Shown one piece after another: positions 51,512 to 55,274 of a stretch of DNA of 64,000 bases. Numbering within the stretch: the first letter of the stretch is position 1; the number at the start of each line of letters is the position of its first letter. Made by a program: the position numbers and the translations under genes. The notes below the pieces were generated by a model. That model ran no database searches. It was not told the DNA's origin and saw only the letters and a program-made list of their open reading frames with translations. The DNA is from Cristatella mucedo (Eukaryota; Bryozoa; Phylactolaemata; Cristatellidae): contig WPIO01000004.1 of NCBI GenBank assembly GCA_009760855.2, positions 479,501-543,500 of the forward strand, read 5' to 3'.

Positions 51512-51743
51512 GCTGCTGCTGCCGCTGAGTCTGAGCCGTGGTTTCAGTTTGGGGGCTTGTTGCTGAGTCTGAGCAGTGGTTTCAGTTTGGAGGCTTCCTG
51601 TGTGCACGCAATCTTCCCCTTTTCTGCTGACCTTGGCTGGCGTTCATAGATGAGCTGTTTCCTTATTTAGGTCACCTCTGATCCGAATGCAGTGCTCAAA
51701 AACGGTGGTGGACTCCTGCCTCTGGGCGGGGCGGAGCAAACTT
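8924..51743 (+). CDS. Ldh_2-family malate/L-lactate dehydrogenase-like gene, 3' end outside window
   Basis: Six exons (listed separately) join in phase to 261 residues plus one base, matching the N-terminal and central parts of the Ldh_2 family (NAD(P)-dependent 2-hydroxyacid oxidoreductases such as the malate dehydrogenase-like, ureidoglycolate dehydrogenase-like and YjmC/YbiC-like enzymes). Landmarks in order: [15 protein letters not shown] (about 63-76, with family-conserved His75), [14 protein letters not shown] (about 141-154, His147), [13 protein letters not shown] (about 167-179), [11 protein letters not shown] (about 185-195), [16 protein letters not shown] (about 200-215), [10 protein letters not shown] (about 222-231) and GGGLLPLGG (about 249-257). 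The next family block, a glycine-rich GYKGYG-type segment, and the C-terminal domain are not found before 64,000. Introns are 3.8, 19.1, 1.9, 3.9 and 13.3 kb. The 5' UTR and promoter are not defined. Confidence 0.93.
9165..10059. other. Intron 1, left part, unassigned
   Basis: No recognised repeat family. It is moderately GC-rich to about 9700, then AT-rich. Confidence 0.4.
10055..10120 (+). mobile_element. LINE-A/SINE-1 type 3' tail fragment
   Basis: Contains AAAGTACCTAGAAAGAGATT, then AAGTTTTCTGAGGG and a short ATTATTATT end. It is a very short 5'-truncated insertion carrying only the tail hairpin. Confidence 0.75.
10121..11977. other. Intron 1, middle part
   Basis: AT-rich, no recognised family. 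A (GT)14-type microsatellite lies at 11129-11157. Confidence 0.4.
11129..11157. repeat. (GT)n microsatellite
   Basis: About 14 GT units within intron 1. Confidence 0.95.
11978..12012. repeat. (TA)n microsatellite
   Basis: Short TA-rich run within intron 1. Confidence 0.85.
12013..12775. other. Intron 1 GC-rich block, unassigned
   Basis: From about 12100 to 12770 the sequence is clearly richer in GC and CpG than its flanks, with overlapping open frames on both strands and a short CAG run near 12690. No frame gives a recognisable protein and no splice pair stands out. It could be an old element or a regulatory island inside the intron. Confidence 0.3.
12776..12875 (-). mobile_element. LINE-A 3' tail fragment
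   Basis: Plus-strand reading: (TAATAA)n, CACTTGATAAAGCGCCCTC, then CTTTCTAGGCGCTTTACATT and TGCTGCAAA. It is about 100 bp, the extreme 3' end only, 88 bp before exon 2. Confidence 0.88.
12964..13214 (+). CDS. Ldh_2 gene exon 2
   Basis: Acceptor TTCGTTTTGGCAG at 12963, donor GTGAGT at 13215. The first two bases complete Asp81, so exon 1 reads straight into [11 protein letters not shown]. The exon encodes residues 81-164 and carries [13 protein letters not shown] and [11 protein letters not shown], with His147 in the NHYG motif. It ends at ...DVGLL in phase 0, which is where the family continues with a G-x-S-F-T-N-T block found in exon 3. Confidence 0.95.
13215..14043. other. Intron 2, left part
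   Basis: A degraded SINE/LINE-like tail is visible near 13465-13510 (GTAAAGTGTATAGAAAGTGA). The stretch 13840-14040 is Ala-rich in translation and unrecognised. Confidence 0.4.
14044..15042 (+). mobile_element. Young LINE-A 3' half
   Basis: Plus-strand 5'-truncated LINE-A. It starts in the RT thumb region ([16 protein letters not shown]-type reading near 14070), continues through [20 protein letters not shown] and [15 protein letters not shown], the 3' UTR, the hairpin tail and (ATT)n at about 15015-15042. From about 14330 on it is nearly identical to 39018-39733, with a 7-bp deletion around 14409 that breaks the frame. The near-identity of two copies 25 kb apart implies recent activity. Confidence 0.93.
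15045..15950. other. Intron 2 segment
   Basis: No recognised family. It contains a short CCCA run near 15388 and the 50-bp tandem duplication at 15680. Confidence 0.4.
15680..15779. repeat. 50-bp tandem duplication
   Basis: Two almost identical 50-bp units beginning TGTCGAGGTACAGCGGGCCC. They differ by a single inserted A, indicating a recent local duplication. Confidence 0.9.
15955..16330 (-). pseudogene. Tc1/mariner transposase remnant, central part
   Basis: The minus-strand frame reads [16 protein letters not shown], the Tc1-family block normally found as K-x-G-G-G-S-V-M-V-W-G, followed by a [13 protein letters not shown] segment corresponding to the region before the last catalytic motif. 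It is interrupted upstream and has no terminal inverted repeats that I can see. Confidence 0.7.
16500..16830 (-). pseudogene. Tc1/mariner transposase remnant, C-terminal catalytic part
   Basis: Minus strand: [13 protein letters not shown] at about 16765-16805 (family motif Q-H-D-N-D-P-K-H-T), then [20 protein letters not shown] at about 16665-16725. Both catalytic acidic blocks of the Tc1 DDE domain are recognisable, with decay around them. Confidence 0.82.
16865..17180 (-). mobile_element. LINE-B fragments
   Basis: Minus-strand reading at 16870-17010 gives [17 protein letters not shown], matching the LINE-B RT C-terminal segment at 35.2 kb. At about 17085-17175 lies a second LINE-B segment like 36.89-36.98 kb (endonuclease-RT linker). 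Order and strand agree with one old insertion that lost its middle. Confidence 0.65.
17181..19189. other. Intron 2, unassigned AT-rich stretch
   Basis: About 2 kb with stops in all frames. No element or exon is recognised. Confidence 0.4.
19190..20115 (-). pseudogene. Tc1/mariner transposase, near full length but broken
   Basis: The longest Tc1-like relic. On the minus strand from 20115 downward it has a degraded helix-turn-helix region, a GRPPK-type linker, [15 protein letters not shown] (19.75-19.80 kb), a block corresponding to the first catalytic Asp region ([12 protein letters not shown]), and a decayed W-P-S/N-P-I-E-H block at about 19260-19330. Frameshifts and stops separate the parts. 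The expected Asp in the first catalytic block is replaced. No intact ends are seen. Confidence 0.78.
20116..20440 (-). mobile_element. LINE-B 3' end
   Basis: Same sequence as the 3' end at 34.68-34.97 kb (GACTTCATCTAACGCAACAA, GTAGTGAGTAGCATGGAAGT). The 3' terminus on the minus strand is GATACATTACATC, the family's ATTAC-type tail. It is 5'-truncated. Confidence 0.88.
20495..20645 (-). mobile_element. SINE-2, tRNA-derived
   Basis: Plus-strand reading shows the inverted B box GGATTCGACCCCGCGAC and the family body CATCGCCCTTTGCAGTTGG. It is a minus-strand member of the family seen best at 25.6 kb. Confidence 0.75.
20646..21179. other. Intron 2 segment, unassigned
   Basis: No element recognised. 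Confidence 0.4.
21180..21365 (-). pseudogene. Tc1/mariner transposase remnant
   Basis: Minus strand at about 21275-21350 reads [10 protein letters not shown], a stop, then [15 protein letters not shown], corresponding to the family block W-P-S-x-S-P-D-L-N-P-I-E-H-x-W-D. A small C-terminal scrap. Confidence 0.65.
21421..24200. other. Intron 2, unassigned
   Basis: About 2.8 kb. A GC-rich patch at 22250-22600 has open frames on the minus strand but no recognisable product. A minus-strand frame at 23690-23940 reads [20 protein letters not shown], vaguely like a retroelement gag region, but it is too short to call. Confidence 0.35.
24205..24310 (-). mobile_element. SINE-1, truncated
   Basis: Plus-strand reading: TATAGCGCCCCGAGAGAAC, then ATCTCCATTCAGGCGCTTC and GGCTCGGGCCCACGA (inverted B box). 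The tail and half of the tRNA-like head remain. Confidence 0.75.
24311..25591. other. Intron 2 segment
   Basis: A plus-strand frame of 118 codons at 24347-24703 is open but unrecognised and has no convincing splice sites. A 20-bp triplicate lies at 25168. Confidence 0.35.
25168..25227. repeat. 20-bp tandem repeat, 3 copies
   Basis: Three copies of CTATTGACCTCTGATAAAGG with one G/A change in the middle copy. Confidence 0.92.
25590..25768 (-). mobile_element. SINE-2, tRNA-derived, reference copy
   Basis: On the minus strand the head reads TGGCTCACTAGGTAAGG (A-box-like) and, about 45 nt later, GGTTCGAATCC (perfect B box). A body follows with GCGATCCTTTATCGCCACTG and a pyrimidine-poor 3' end at TTAAATCAGCT. 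The tail does not resemble LINE-A or LINE-B. Confidence 0.85.
25769..27579. other. Intron 2 segment, unassigned
   Basis: About 1.8 kb without a recognised element or exon. Confidence 0.4.
28658..29968 (-). mobile_element. Solo LTR, TG...CA, with target-site duplication
   Basis: 1311 bp beginning TGTAACGCCG and ending GGCTGCTACA, inserted in LINE-A. The LINE flank CAAC at 28654-28657 recurs at 29969-29972, and the uninterrupted LINE-A paralogue at about 30427-30440 reads GGTACAACTGAGTG, which proves a 4-bp duplication (5 bp if the terminal A is counted as target). A minus-strand AATAAA near 28878 and a TATTTAAGAG box near 29566 suggest minus orientation. There is no internal region, so the element was lost by LTR-LTR recombination. 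Internal tandem units occupy 28920-29270. Confidence 0.88.
28920..29275. repeat. Diverged tandem repeats inside the LTR
   Basis: Three to four units of about 85-125 bp share ACTCTTGCGGAGGGAATACT, TCTCCACACTGAAG and GAACCGGAGCCTAAACCCTA. The older LTR copy at about 6820-7060 has fewer and more different units, so the array is family-specific and variable. Confidence 0.75.
30383..31600 (-). mobile_element. LINE-A reverse transcriptase ORF, 3'-truncated copy
   Basis: The longest LINE-A reading frame, an open run of about 400 codons on the minus strand. Motifs in order: [28 protein letters not shown] (RT 1), [29 protein letters not shown] (motif A), [16 protein letters not shown] (motif B) and [13 protein letters not shown] (motif C). 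Motif C has AND where catalytic YADD is expected, so the copy is probably inactive. The N-terminal endonuclease is missing beyond about 31600, and the copy stops at 30383 without the last 1 kb of the family. Confidence 0.92.
31601..32360. other. End of intron 2, unassigned
   Basis: No element recognised. The polypyrimidine/acceptor region before exon 3 reads GTCTGTCGTTTCAG. Confidence 0.5.
32361..32414 (+). CDS. Ldh_2 gene exon 3 (54-bp micro-exon)
   Basis: Acceptor GTCGTTTCAG, donor GTAAGT, 18 codons, phase 0 at both ends. It encodes [18 protein letters not shown] (residues 165-182), which is the conserved Ldh_2 segment that follows ...GL-L/I in the family. It was located by matching the expected family block, because it is too short to stand out as an open frame. 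Confidence 0.95.
32668..32768 (+). mobile_element. LINE-A 3' tail fragment
   Basis: TTTGCAGCAAATGTTAAGTC, the hairpin arms AGAAAGAGATT and AGTTCTCTGAGGG, then (ATT)n. About 100 bp, in intron 3. Confidence 0.88.
32865..33470 (-). pseudogene. Tc1/mariner transposase remnant, DNA-binding part
   Basis: Minus strand at about 33000-33120 reads [17 protein letters not shown], the helix-turn-helix recognition helix region, and 33 bp further [10 protein letters not shown], the second DNA-binding block (usually T-S-P-R-E-D-R). Catalytic blocks are not seen. It occupies most of intron 3. Confidence 0.72.
33471..34350. other. End of intron 3, unassigned
   Basis: No element recognised. The acceptor of exon 4 (TCTCGTTCGTAG) has a weak pyrimidine tract. 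Confidence 0.5.
34351..34449 (+). CDS. Ldh_2 gene exon 4
   Basis: Acceptor TTCGTAG, donor GTAAGC, 33 codons, phase 0 at both ends, residues 183-215. It carries [11 protein letters not shown] and [17 protein letters not shown], both highly conserved in Ldh_2 proteins (cofactor and active-site neighbourhood). The start fits because SKE from exon 3 plus LFVGTNPI matches the family spacing without gaps. An upstream AG at about 34332 would add residues that break it. Confidence 0.94.
34677..38080 (-). mobile_element. LINE-B, near full-length but broken
   Basis: Minus-strand element filling most of intron 4. From its 5' side: leader/N-terminus (37820-38075), an endonuclease domain with LLTETWM (37.57-37.60 kb) and [13 protein letters not shown] (37.25-37.29 kb), the RT N-terminus (36.45-36.85 kb), RT motifs [29 protein letters not shown] (motif A), [14 protein letters not shown] (motif B) and [12 protein letters not shown] (motif C, intact YADD), then the C-terminal [14 protein letters not shown] (35.16 kb) and a tail of GATACATTACATTAC. 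Frameshifts occur at about 35680, 36150 and 37100. No target duplication was identified. Confidence 0.9.
38094..38145. repeat. (TG)n microsatellite
   Basis: Imperfect TG run about 200 bp before exon 5, on its 5' side. Confidence 0.9.
38346..38411 (+). CDS. Ldh_2 gene exon 5
   Basis: Acceptor CTTTTTTTAG, donor GTATGT, 22 codons, phase 0 at both ends, residues 216-237. It encodes [20 protein letters not shown] and two further residues, the conserved Ldh_2 block (K-G-x-P-I-P-x-G-W-A/G) that follows V-A-L-G-K at the end of exon 4. Confidence 0.95.
38505..38800 (+). mobile_element. LINE endonuclease fragment
   Basis: The plus-strand frame reads [16 protein letters not shown] and, 150 bp on, [10 protein letters not shown]. 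These are the G-D-F-N and S-D-H catalytic blocks of the APE-type endonuclease of L2/CR1-type LINEs. It is cut off at 38800 by AATAATAATA and the inverted LINE-A 3' end. It may be the 5' piece of the same composite insertion. Confidence 0.82.
38808..39019 (-). mobile_element. Inverted LINE-A 3' end, mirror of 39.5 kb
   Basis: By eye, an exact reverse complement of about 39512-39716 over roughly 205 bp, including the hairpin tail and the 3' UTR (CATGGTTAGGGGTTACATGC). It ends at GCATAAGCA, immediately before the plus-strand LINE-A copy starts. Confidence 0.92.
39018..39733 (+). mobile_element. Young LINE-A 3' half
   Basis: Plus-strand 5'-truncated LINE-A with a clean RT C-terminal frame of about 156 codons ([16 protein letters not shown], then [15 protein letters not shown] and TAFSGSL*), 3' UTR, hairpin tail and (ATT)n. 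The frame has no internal break and the copy is nearly identical to the one at 14.3-15.04 kb. It is preceded by its own 3' end in inverted orientation. Confidence 0.94.
39893..39957 (+). mobile_element. LINE-A 3' tail scrap
   Basis: AAAAGAGATTGAGTTCTCTG then AGGGCACTTTATCAAGTGC and (ATT)n. Only about 60 bp remain. Confidence 0.8.
39958..40697. other. Intron 5 segment, unassigned
   Basis: No element recognised. Confidence 0.4.
40698..40865 (+). mobile_element. SINE-2, tRNA-derived
   Basis: Plus-strand copy: GTGGCCGTGATAGCCCATGA head, B-box-like GAGTCCGAATCC, body GTGGGTGATCCTTTATTCCC and end GTTGAATCAGCT. Confidence 0.82.
40866..41520. other. Intron 5 segment, unassigned
   Basis: No element recognised. 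Confidence 0.4.
41520..41700 (-). mobile_element. LINE-A 3' end
   Basis: Plus-strand reading: AATAATAGCAGTACACTTGA, AAAGTCCCCTCAGAGAGCTC, then TTCGCTGCAAAGG. Diverged minus-strand 3' UTR. Confidence 0.83.
41701..43424. other. Intron 5 segment, unassigned
   Basis: No element recognised. A short GGCT run lies at 43145-43162. Confidence 0.4.
43425..43588 (-). mobile_element. SINE-1, tRNA-derived, diverged
   Basis: Plus-strand reading: GTAGCATCCTAAGAGAGCCT (tail hairpin), then GGGGCTCGAGCCCACGACCT (inverted B box) and the A-box side CGGGTGAGACCACTCG. Confidence 0.75.
43589..47585. other. Intron 5, 4 kb mostly unassigned
   Basis: It contains several mid-length open frames in GC-richer patches, at 44630-44899 (plus), 45511-45804 (plus) and 46584-47350 (both strands). 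None gives a recognised product. Short homopolymers, G11 near 44573 and G9 near 46935, are present. Confidence 0.35.
44590..44899 (+). other. Coding-like segment, unrecognised
   Basis: The plus frame reads [20 protein letters not shown], then [20 protein letters not shown] and [14 protein letters not shown] to a stop at 44899. The pattern (Gln/Arg-rich helix, amphipathic) looks more like protein than chance, but no start, splice sites or family are evident. It could be a gag-like relic. Confidence 0.2.
47586..47760. repeat. AT-rich tandem block between 30-bp direct repeats
   Basis: ATATTGTCAATTTGTTTGCA and the following CATGCACAT occur at about 47588 and again at about 47726, flanking about 105 bp of AAATATAAAT-type iterations. 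This may be a duplicated segment that trapped the AT repeat. Confidence 0.75.
47855..48190 (-). mobile_element. LINE-A 3' end
   Basis: Plus-strand reading: (AATAAT)n, TTATAGCGCCTTCAGAGAAG, TCTTTCTAGGCACTTCAC, then GGAGTTCCAGGCTTTGGGAG from the RT C-terminus. Minus strand, diverged, with a deletion in the 3' UTR. Confidence 0.85.
48191..49059. other. Intron 5 segment, unassigned
   Basis: No element recognised. Confidence 0.4.
49060..49266 (+). mobile_element. LINE-B 3' end
   Basis: Plus-strand: CTCCTGACACAGCTGTGC, CTTTGTTGCATGACATGAAG, GTAACGCCCACATAGTCTCT and terminal GATACATTACAT. It is the reverse orientation of the copies at 20.1, 34.7 and 55.3 kb. Confidence 0.85.
49316..49495 (-). mobile_element. 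SINE-2, tRNA-derived
   Basis: Plus-strand reading: CAACAGCCTCATTTTGATTA, GGCTATCATCACTGCTTGCA, then the inverted B box AGATTCGAACCCACGAC. It lies 50 bp after a LINE-B 3' end. Confidence 0.83.
49955..50150. repeat. (CCCT)n microsatellite
   Basis: About 180 bp of CCCT units, all pyrimidine on the plus strand with only minor length slips. The long Pro/Ser/Leu and Gly/Arg/Glu open frames here are artefacts. Confidence 0.97.
50395..50835 (+). mobile_element. LINE-A RT C-terminal fragment, old
   Basis: Plus-strand reading near 50495-50550 matches LINE-A (CGACCTGCACAGGATTCCCA, CAGAGTATCGAATTCAAAG, i.e. a decayed [15 protein letters not shown]). Heavily diverged. It runs into a SINE-2. Confidence 0.75.
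50838..51003 (-). mobile_element. SINE-2, tRNA-derived
   Basis: Plus-strand reading: AGCTGATTTAACAACCTCTT, TTACGGCTATCACCACAATT, then AGTTCGAACCCAGGAC (inverted B box) and ATGCCATGATGGCTC. Confidence 0.83.
51088..51195 (-). mobile_element. tRNA-like SINE head, third type
   Basis: On the minus strand, TCTTAGCCGATGGGTGACTT (A-box-like) precedes CAGGTTCGAGCCCAG (B box) by about 35 nt. The body differs from SINE-1 and SINE-2. It does not fold as a clean tRNA by eye, so a SINE or tRNA pseudogene is preferred over a tRNA gene. Confidence 0.5.
51477..51530. repeat. (CTG)n trinucleotide repeat
   Basis: About 17 CTG units with one break, in intron 5 about 140 bp before exon 6. Confidence 0.93.
51671..51743 (+). 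CDS. Ldh_2 gene exon 6
   Basis: Acceptor CCTTATTTAG, donor GTGAGT, 24 codons plus one base (phase 1), residues 238-261. It encodes [20 protein letters not shown] and AEQT, the Ldh_2 block that follows the G-W-G-x-D segment of exon 5. The split codon begins with T. The downstream family block (G-Y-K-G-Y-G) was searched by eye to 64,000 and not found, so intron 6 exceeds 12.2 kb. Confidence 0.95.
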
Positions 51744-52374
51744 GTGAGTCACTGCGTCTAGGTCTCCATCGTGCGTCCGGCGGCTTTATAAATTCGAATG
51801 GTTTATGTAATTTGATGTGCTAAGTTATTGTAGACCTTCTGCCTACAGGCCTCCTTCTAGTTATAAACGTTTGCTCGTTTGCCTGCAGCTTGTTGAATCA
51901 GGATGTGACGACCAAGGAAAGCGAACAACACGCTATTGCTACACCACAGGCCAATGTACCCAATGTTAAGTGGGGGCCGGAAGTACCTACCGATTACAAA
52001 TACCCTTAGCAGGAATCGCCTTTATTTTTTTATTCTCCATCCTGGCAGTGGAACAAACTAGAACTCAACCTGTTCCTCCCTACCATTTTCTGGATACTTC
52101 GTGTATAATATTTTGTATGTGCTCATTGCTCTGACACTATGCATGTTATTACCAACCAATTGTCATTTGTCCTGTCCAGCCTACGTGACATGCATATGAA
52201 AAGATTCCGTTTTCTTATGGTGCTATATCAATCTCTTATGATTATCTAGTGCCAAGCAGTGATATAACTCTTAGCGAGTCAATGTTGGTCGTCCTTGGCA
52301 CAGGTCTGCTGCTCCCCCAGCTGCTGGTGCAATTAAGCTTGCGTCAATTAGTGCAAATGTTCTCATTTAAAAAA
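51744..52374. other. Start of intron 6, unassigned
   Basis: No element recognised apart from a faint tail-like CATATGAAAAGATTCCGTTT near 52190. Confidence 0.4.
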
Positions 52375-52540
52375 TACAAATATAACTCAATTGTATAGTG
52401 CCCTGAGAAAACTTAATCTCTTTTCAGACACCTCACTTATGCTACAGGGCTCAAGCCCATGACCTCAGCAATAGCTGCATTCACTTTGACCTTGGGTGGG
52501 TGAGCACCTTAACCACTGGGCCAAACGAGCGCTTTAAAAA
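52375..52540 (-). mobile_element. SINE-1, tRNA-derived, complete
   Basis: Plus-strand reading: TCAATTGTATAGTGCCCTGA, AATCTCTTTTCAGACACCTC (tail hairpin), AGGGCTCAAGCCCATGACCT (inverted B box), and GTGAGCACCTTAACCACTGG (inverted A box). Confidence 0.85.
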
Positions 52541-52684
52541 GTTTGACTAAGGGGGCAATTGCTCGTTTGGGAGGCACTAGCTGTCGGCTACTTGCTGGTA
52601 AGCTGAGCACAGTTTTTCTTGATGGTATGTTTTATGCATAGGCCTAGTCGTAAACGTTGCAGCTGCCACACTGTACCGCTGCTA

Positions 52685-52878
52685 ATAGTGATAATAATAA
52701 TAATGCATTTGATATAGCATCATCAAAGAGCTCAATCTCTTTCTAGGCACTTTATATTTGCTGCAAATGAAGCACGATCGAATAGTTATCGGTAGCATGC
52801 TCAATTGCAACGAGCATAGTATGGTTAGGGGTGACATGCATGCACACGGTCAGCATTCGAAAATGGTTAGTGGCGCAG
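52685..52878 (-). mobile_element. LINE-A 3' end
   Basis: Plus-strand reading: (AATAAT)n, TGATATAGCATCATCAAAGA, TTTCTAGGCACTTTATATTT, ATGGTTAGGGGTGACATGC. It abuts a plus-strand LINE fragment at about 52880. Confidence 0.85.
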
Positions 52879-52879
52879 C

Positions 52880-53597
52880 TGCTCAGCAATCTCCAATGGC
52901 TGCCCATCAAGCAGCATATCGACTTTAAGGTCTTGTAATTCTTTTGCTCCGGCCCAACCGAATGTGAATTAGTTTAACTTCAGACCTGCTGTCGCGCCGC
53001 TCGACCGACCGGCTCGATTGAGCCACTGACCCATTGCTAGCTTCAAATCCCTCGGCGGCGGAGACGGCTGCTATGTCGTTGCTGCGGTCCCAAAGCTTGG
53101 AGCACACTACCGACTGACATCGCTTAATCTCCCGACTTGACAGCAGTCAAAAGAAGCTGAAAACGCACCCGTTCCTCTAAGCGTTTAGCGCCGTTCGAGT
53201 AAAAGTATATCTCTGCTCTGCCTAACGACGCTGTCCACGTCCTGACCAAGGCGGGAGTAGTGGCAGCAGGCTGTTGCCTAGCTTTGCCCCTGTTTGCACT
53301 TGCCTGTTTTTCTTGTGCGATTTGCATACGATTGATGTACGATTGAGCTACTAGTGCCACTAGCTACAAGGGAGATGATGGTCCTACTAACCAGCAGCAG
53401 CCGCGAGTTGGTTGTTGGGGTGTTTTTCGCTTGCTCGTCTTAGCATGCCTGCATAGCTACGTGGTTTTGCATGCTTGCCTAACTAAGCAGGATACCTAGT
53501 TTTTGTTACTTCTCCAAAGCACTTATATAAGTTATTGAGCTCTCTTAGGCTACTGTACTAGAGACTTATTGTTATTATTATTATTGTTATTATATCC
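52880..53597 (+). mobile_element. LINE 3' half, diverged family
   Basis: The plus-strand start reads LQWLPIKQHIDFKVL, the L2-type RT C-terminal block. The end has a tail TTATTGAGCTCTCTTAGGC and (TTA)n at 53568-53597. The body between is too different from LINE-A to be the same subfamily. Confidence 0.72.
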
Positions 53598-55274
53598 TGC
53601 TATGACTTTGCATCCCTTAAGTGCCAACTAAAGATACTTGTTTTACTCAGCAGTCCCTGTGCCCCATTTAGCTTATCTCCTATCTTCCCGTGTTTGTTGC
53701 TTACAAAATGTGCTTCATTAAGTGAATGTTACTTGCCTGTGATCCTTCAAACCGGTAGCCTGCTTGTTTTTTGAGCTGACTTTTCACGCCTGCTTCGGCT
53801 TGATCTTTTCTCTACTGCACGTCTTTCTAAGCATAATGCCATGCATGTCATGAGCCTTTGCTTTTTTATTCGTTTACAGTGAGTTATAAAGCGCCTGAAT
53901 AGTTTTATTACTCTGTTCAAGTGACACAGAATTACCAATATTAATCTCATTATTACCTTGATTTCAGAATCTTGCTGCCTCAAGCAGGGCTACCCAGTGG
54001 CCATATTGTGTAATTGGTTGCAATTGCAAATGAGTGTACAAAGTCATTTAATTAGGACCCTAATAAACCTGCTTGAGTTAGCCATCCAAAATTCAGTCTC
54101 GTTGATAAACGGTGCAATGCTATATTTTCGACAAAAAGCTATTAGTACTGGTGTTGAACTACAATTTCACGTGGTGTTCGTGACCAAATACACCCTCAAA
54201 CACTTTATCGAGTTGCTGAGCGATTCTTTCTGCTGGTTTGCTTGGTAGCATTATTTTTATGTTCACTGGTTGCCAAGCCTGAAACCCATTTATCATTTCA
54301 GCTTTCCCGGATTTTGTTTCAATACGGTATAACTACAGTAGTGCTAGTACAGGCACTGACAGCTTTGCAGCCTGTATCGGTTTCTCCTAGCATGCCCGGT
54401 TTGCCATCTCGTGATGGACGTGAGGGATTAGGAATGAACGTCAATGTATTCGTTGGCTTATAGATTCCTGCTATTTGCCAATTTAGTGCCTCTGCCTGCT
54501 TGCCTAGTGCAGTTTTCAACGAGCGTGGAGCAAGTTCAATTCTTCGGTCGGTAGAGAGCTTAGTTGGGCATCCGACTATAGAATAGGCATGCCATTAATG
54601 GAGCAGGTCTTGCAGGTGGGCGTATACGATGAATCATCGTAATTTAACGTACGATCAATCTATCCAGAAAGTCTGGCTGCAATCACAGAACCGACGTTCC
54701 CTTGAGCTTCACGAAACTAGAGGTCAAGCGACCGCTTGCCATGCTACCAGTAACACGGAACTCATTTGTGAGCCAAACCCAAGTATTGCTTATAGGCATA
54801 GTCTGCGACGTCCACCGGCAATAGCCTGCTCCCAAACGAAGTTAATTTGCTCTAAGACACCAAAATGTCCTAAATTAAACACCATAGAAGAAATTGCAGC
54901 TATTTATATTGATTGCAGATCAATTGCAGATACGAAGTCTTGAGCTGTGGCTTTGTTCGGAGGATAGTGCCAGTTGCCGGTTATTGAAACCTCAGCATCC
55001 CAAATTGTGCTTGTGATTTGAACACTCTGCTCATGGCAGTGCAAGGGCACTACCCGTCACTTTAAAATGCCTGTTGCTTCTGATTTAATTGGCACAGAAG
55101 CTTTGGAAGTATTTTGGTTTGCATTCATTCTTTGCACTCTTTGTGTCAAAGATAAGGCGTGAGATCTACTCATGATGGACGAACCGTAGTGCTCAGACAC
55201 AAAAAACGCAGAAGAGTAAGTTCAGCTGCTATCTCTAGTGGTAGCTATGTGTGCAAACACGTGATTGGTTGCAC
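53598..55274. other. Intron 6 segment, unassigned
   Basis: A tail-like fragment (TATAAAGCGCCTGAATAG) lies at 53885-53905, a SINE-1 scrap. The rest, including open frames at 53958-54248 and 54629-54943, is unrecognised. Confidence 0.4.

Noticed and set aside
54121-54248. FHVVFVTKY string resembling a Y1-type (IS200-like) transposase
   Set aside because: Only one short chance-level match, with no catalytic Tyr or HUH motif around it.
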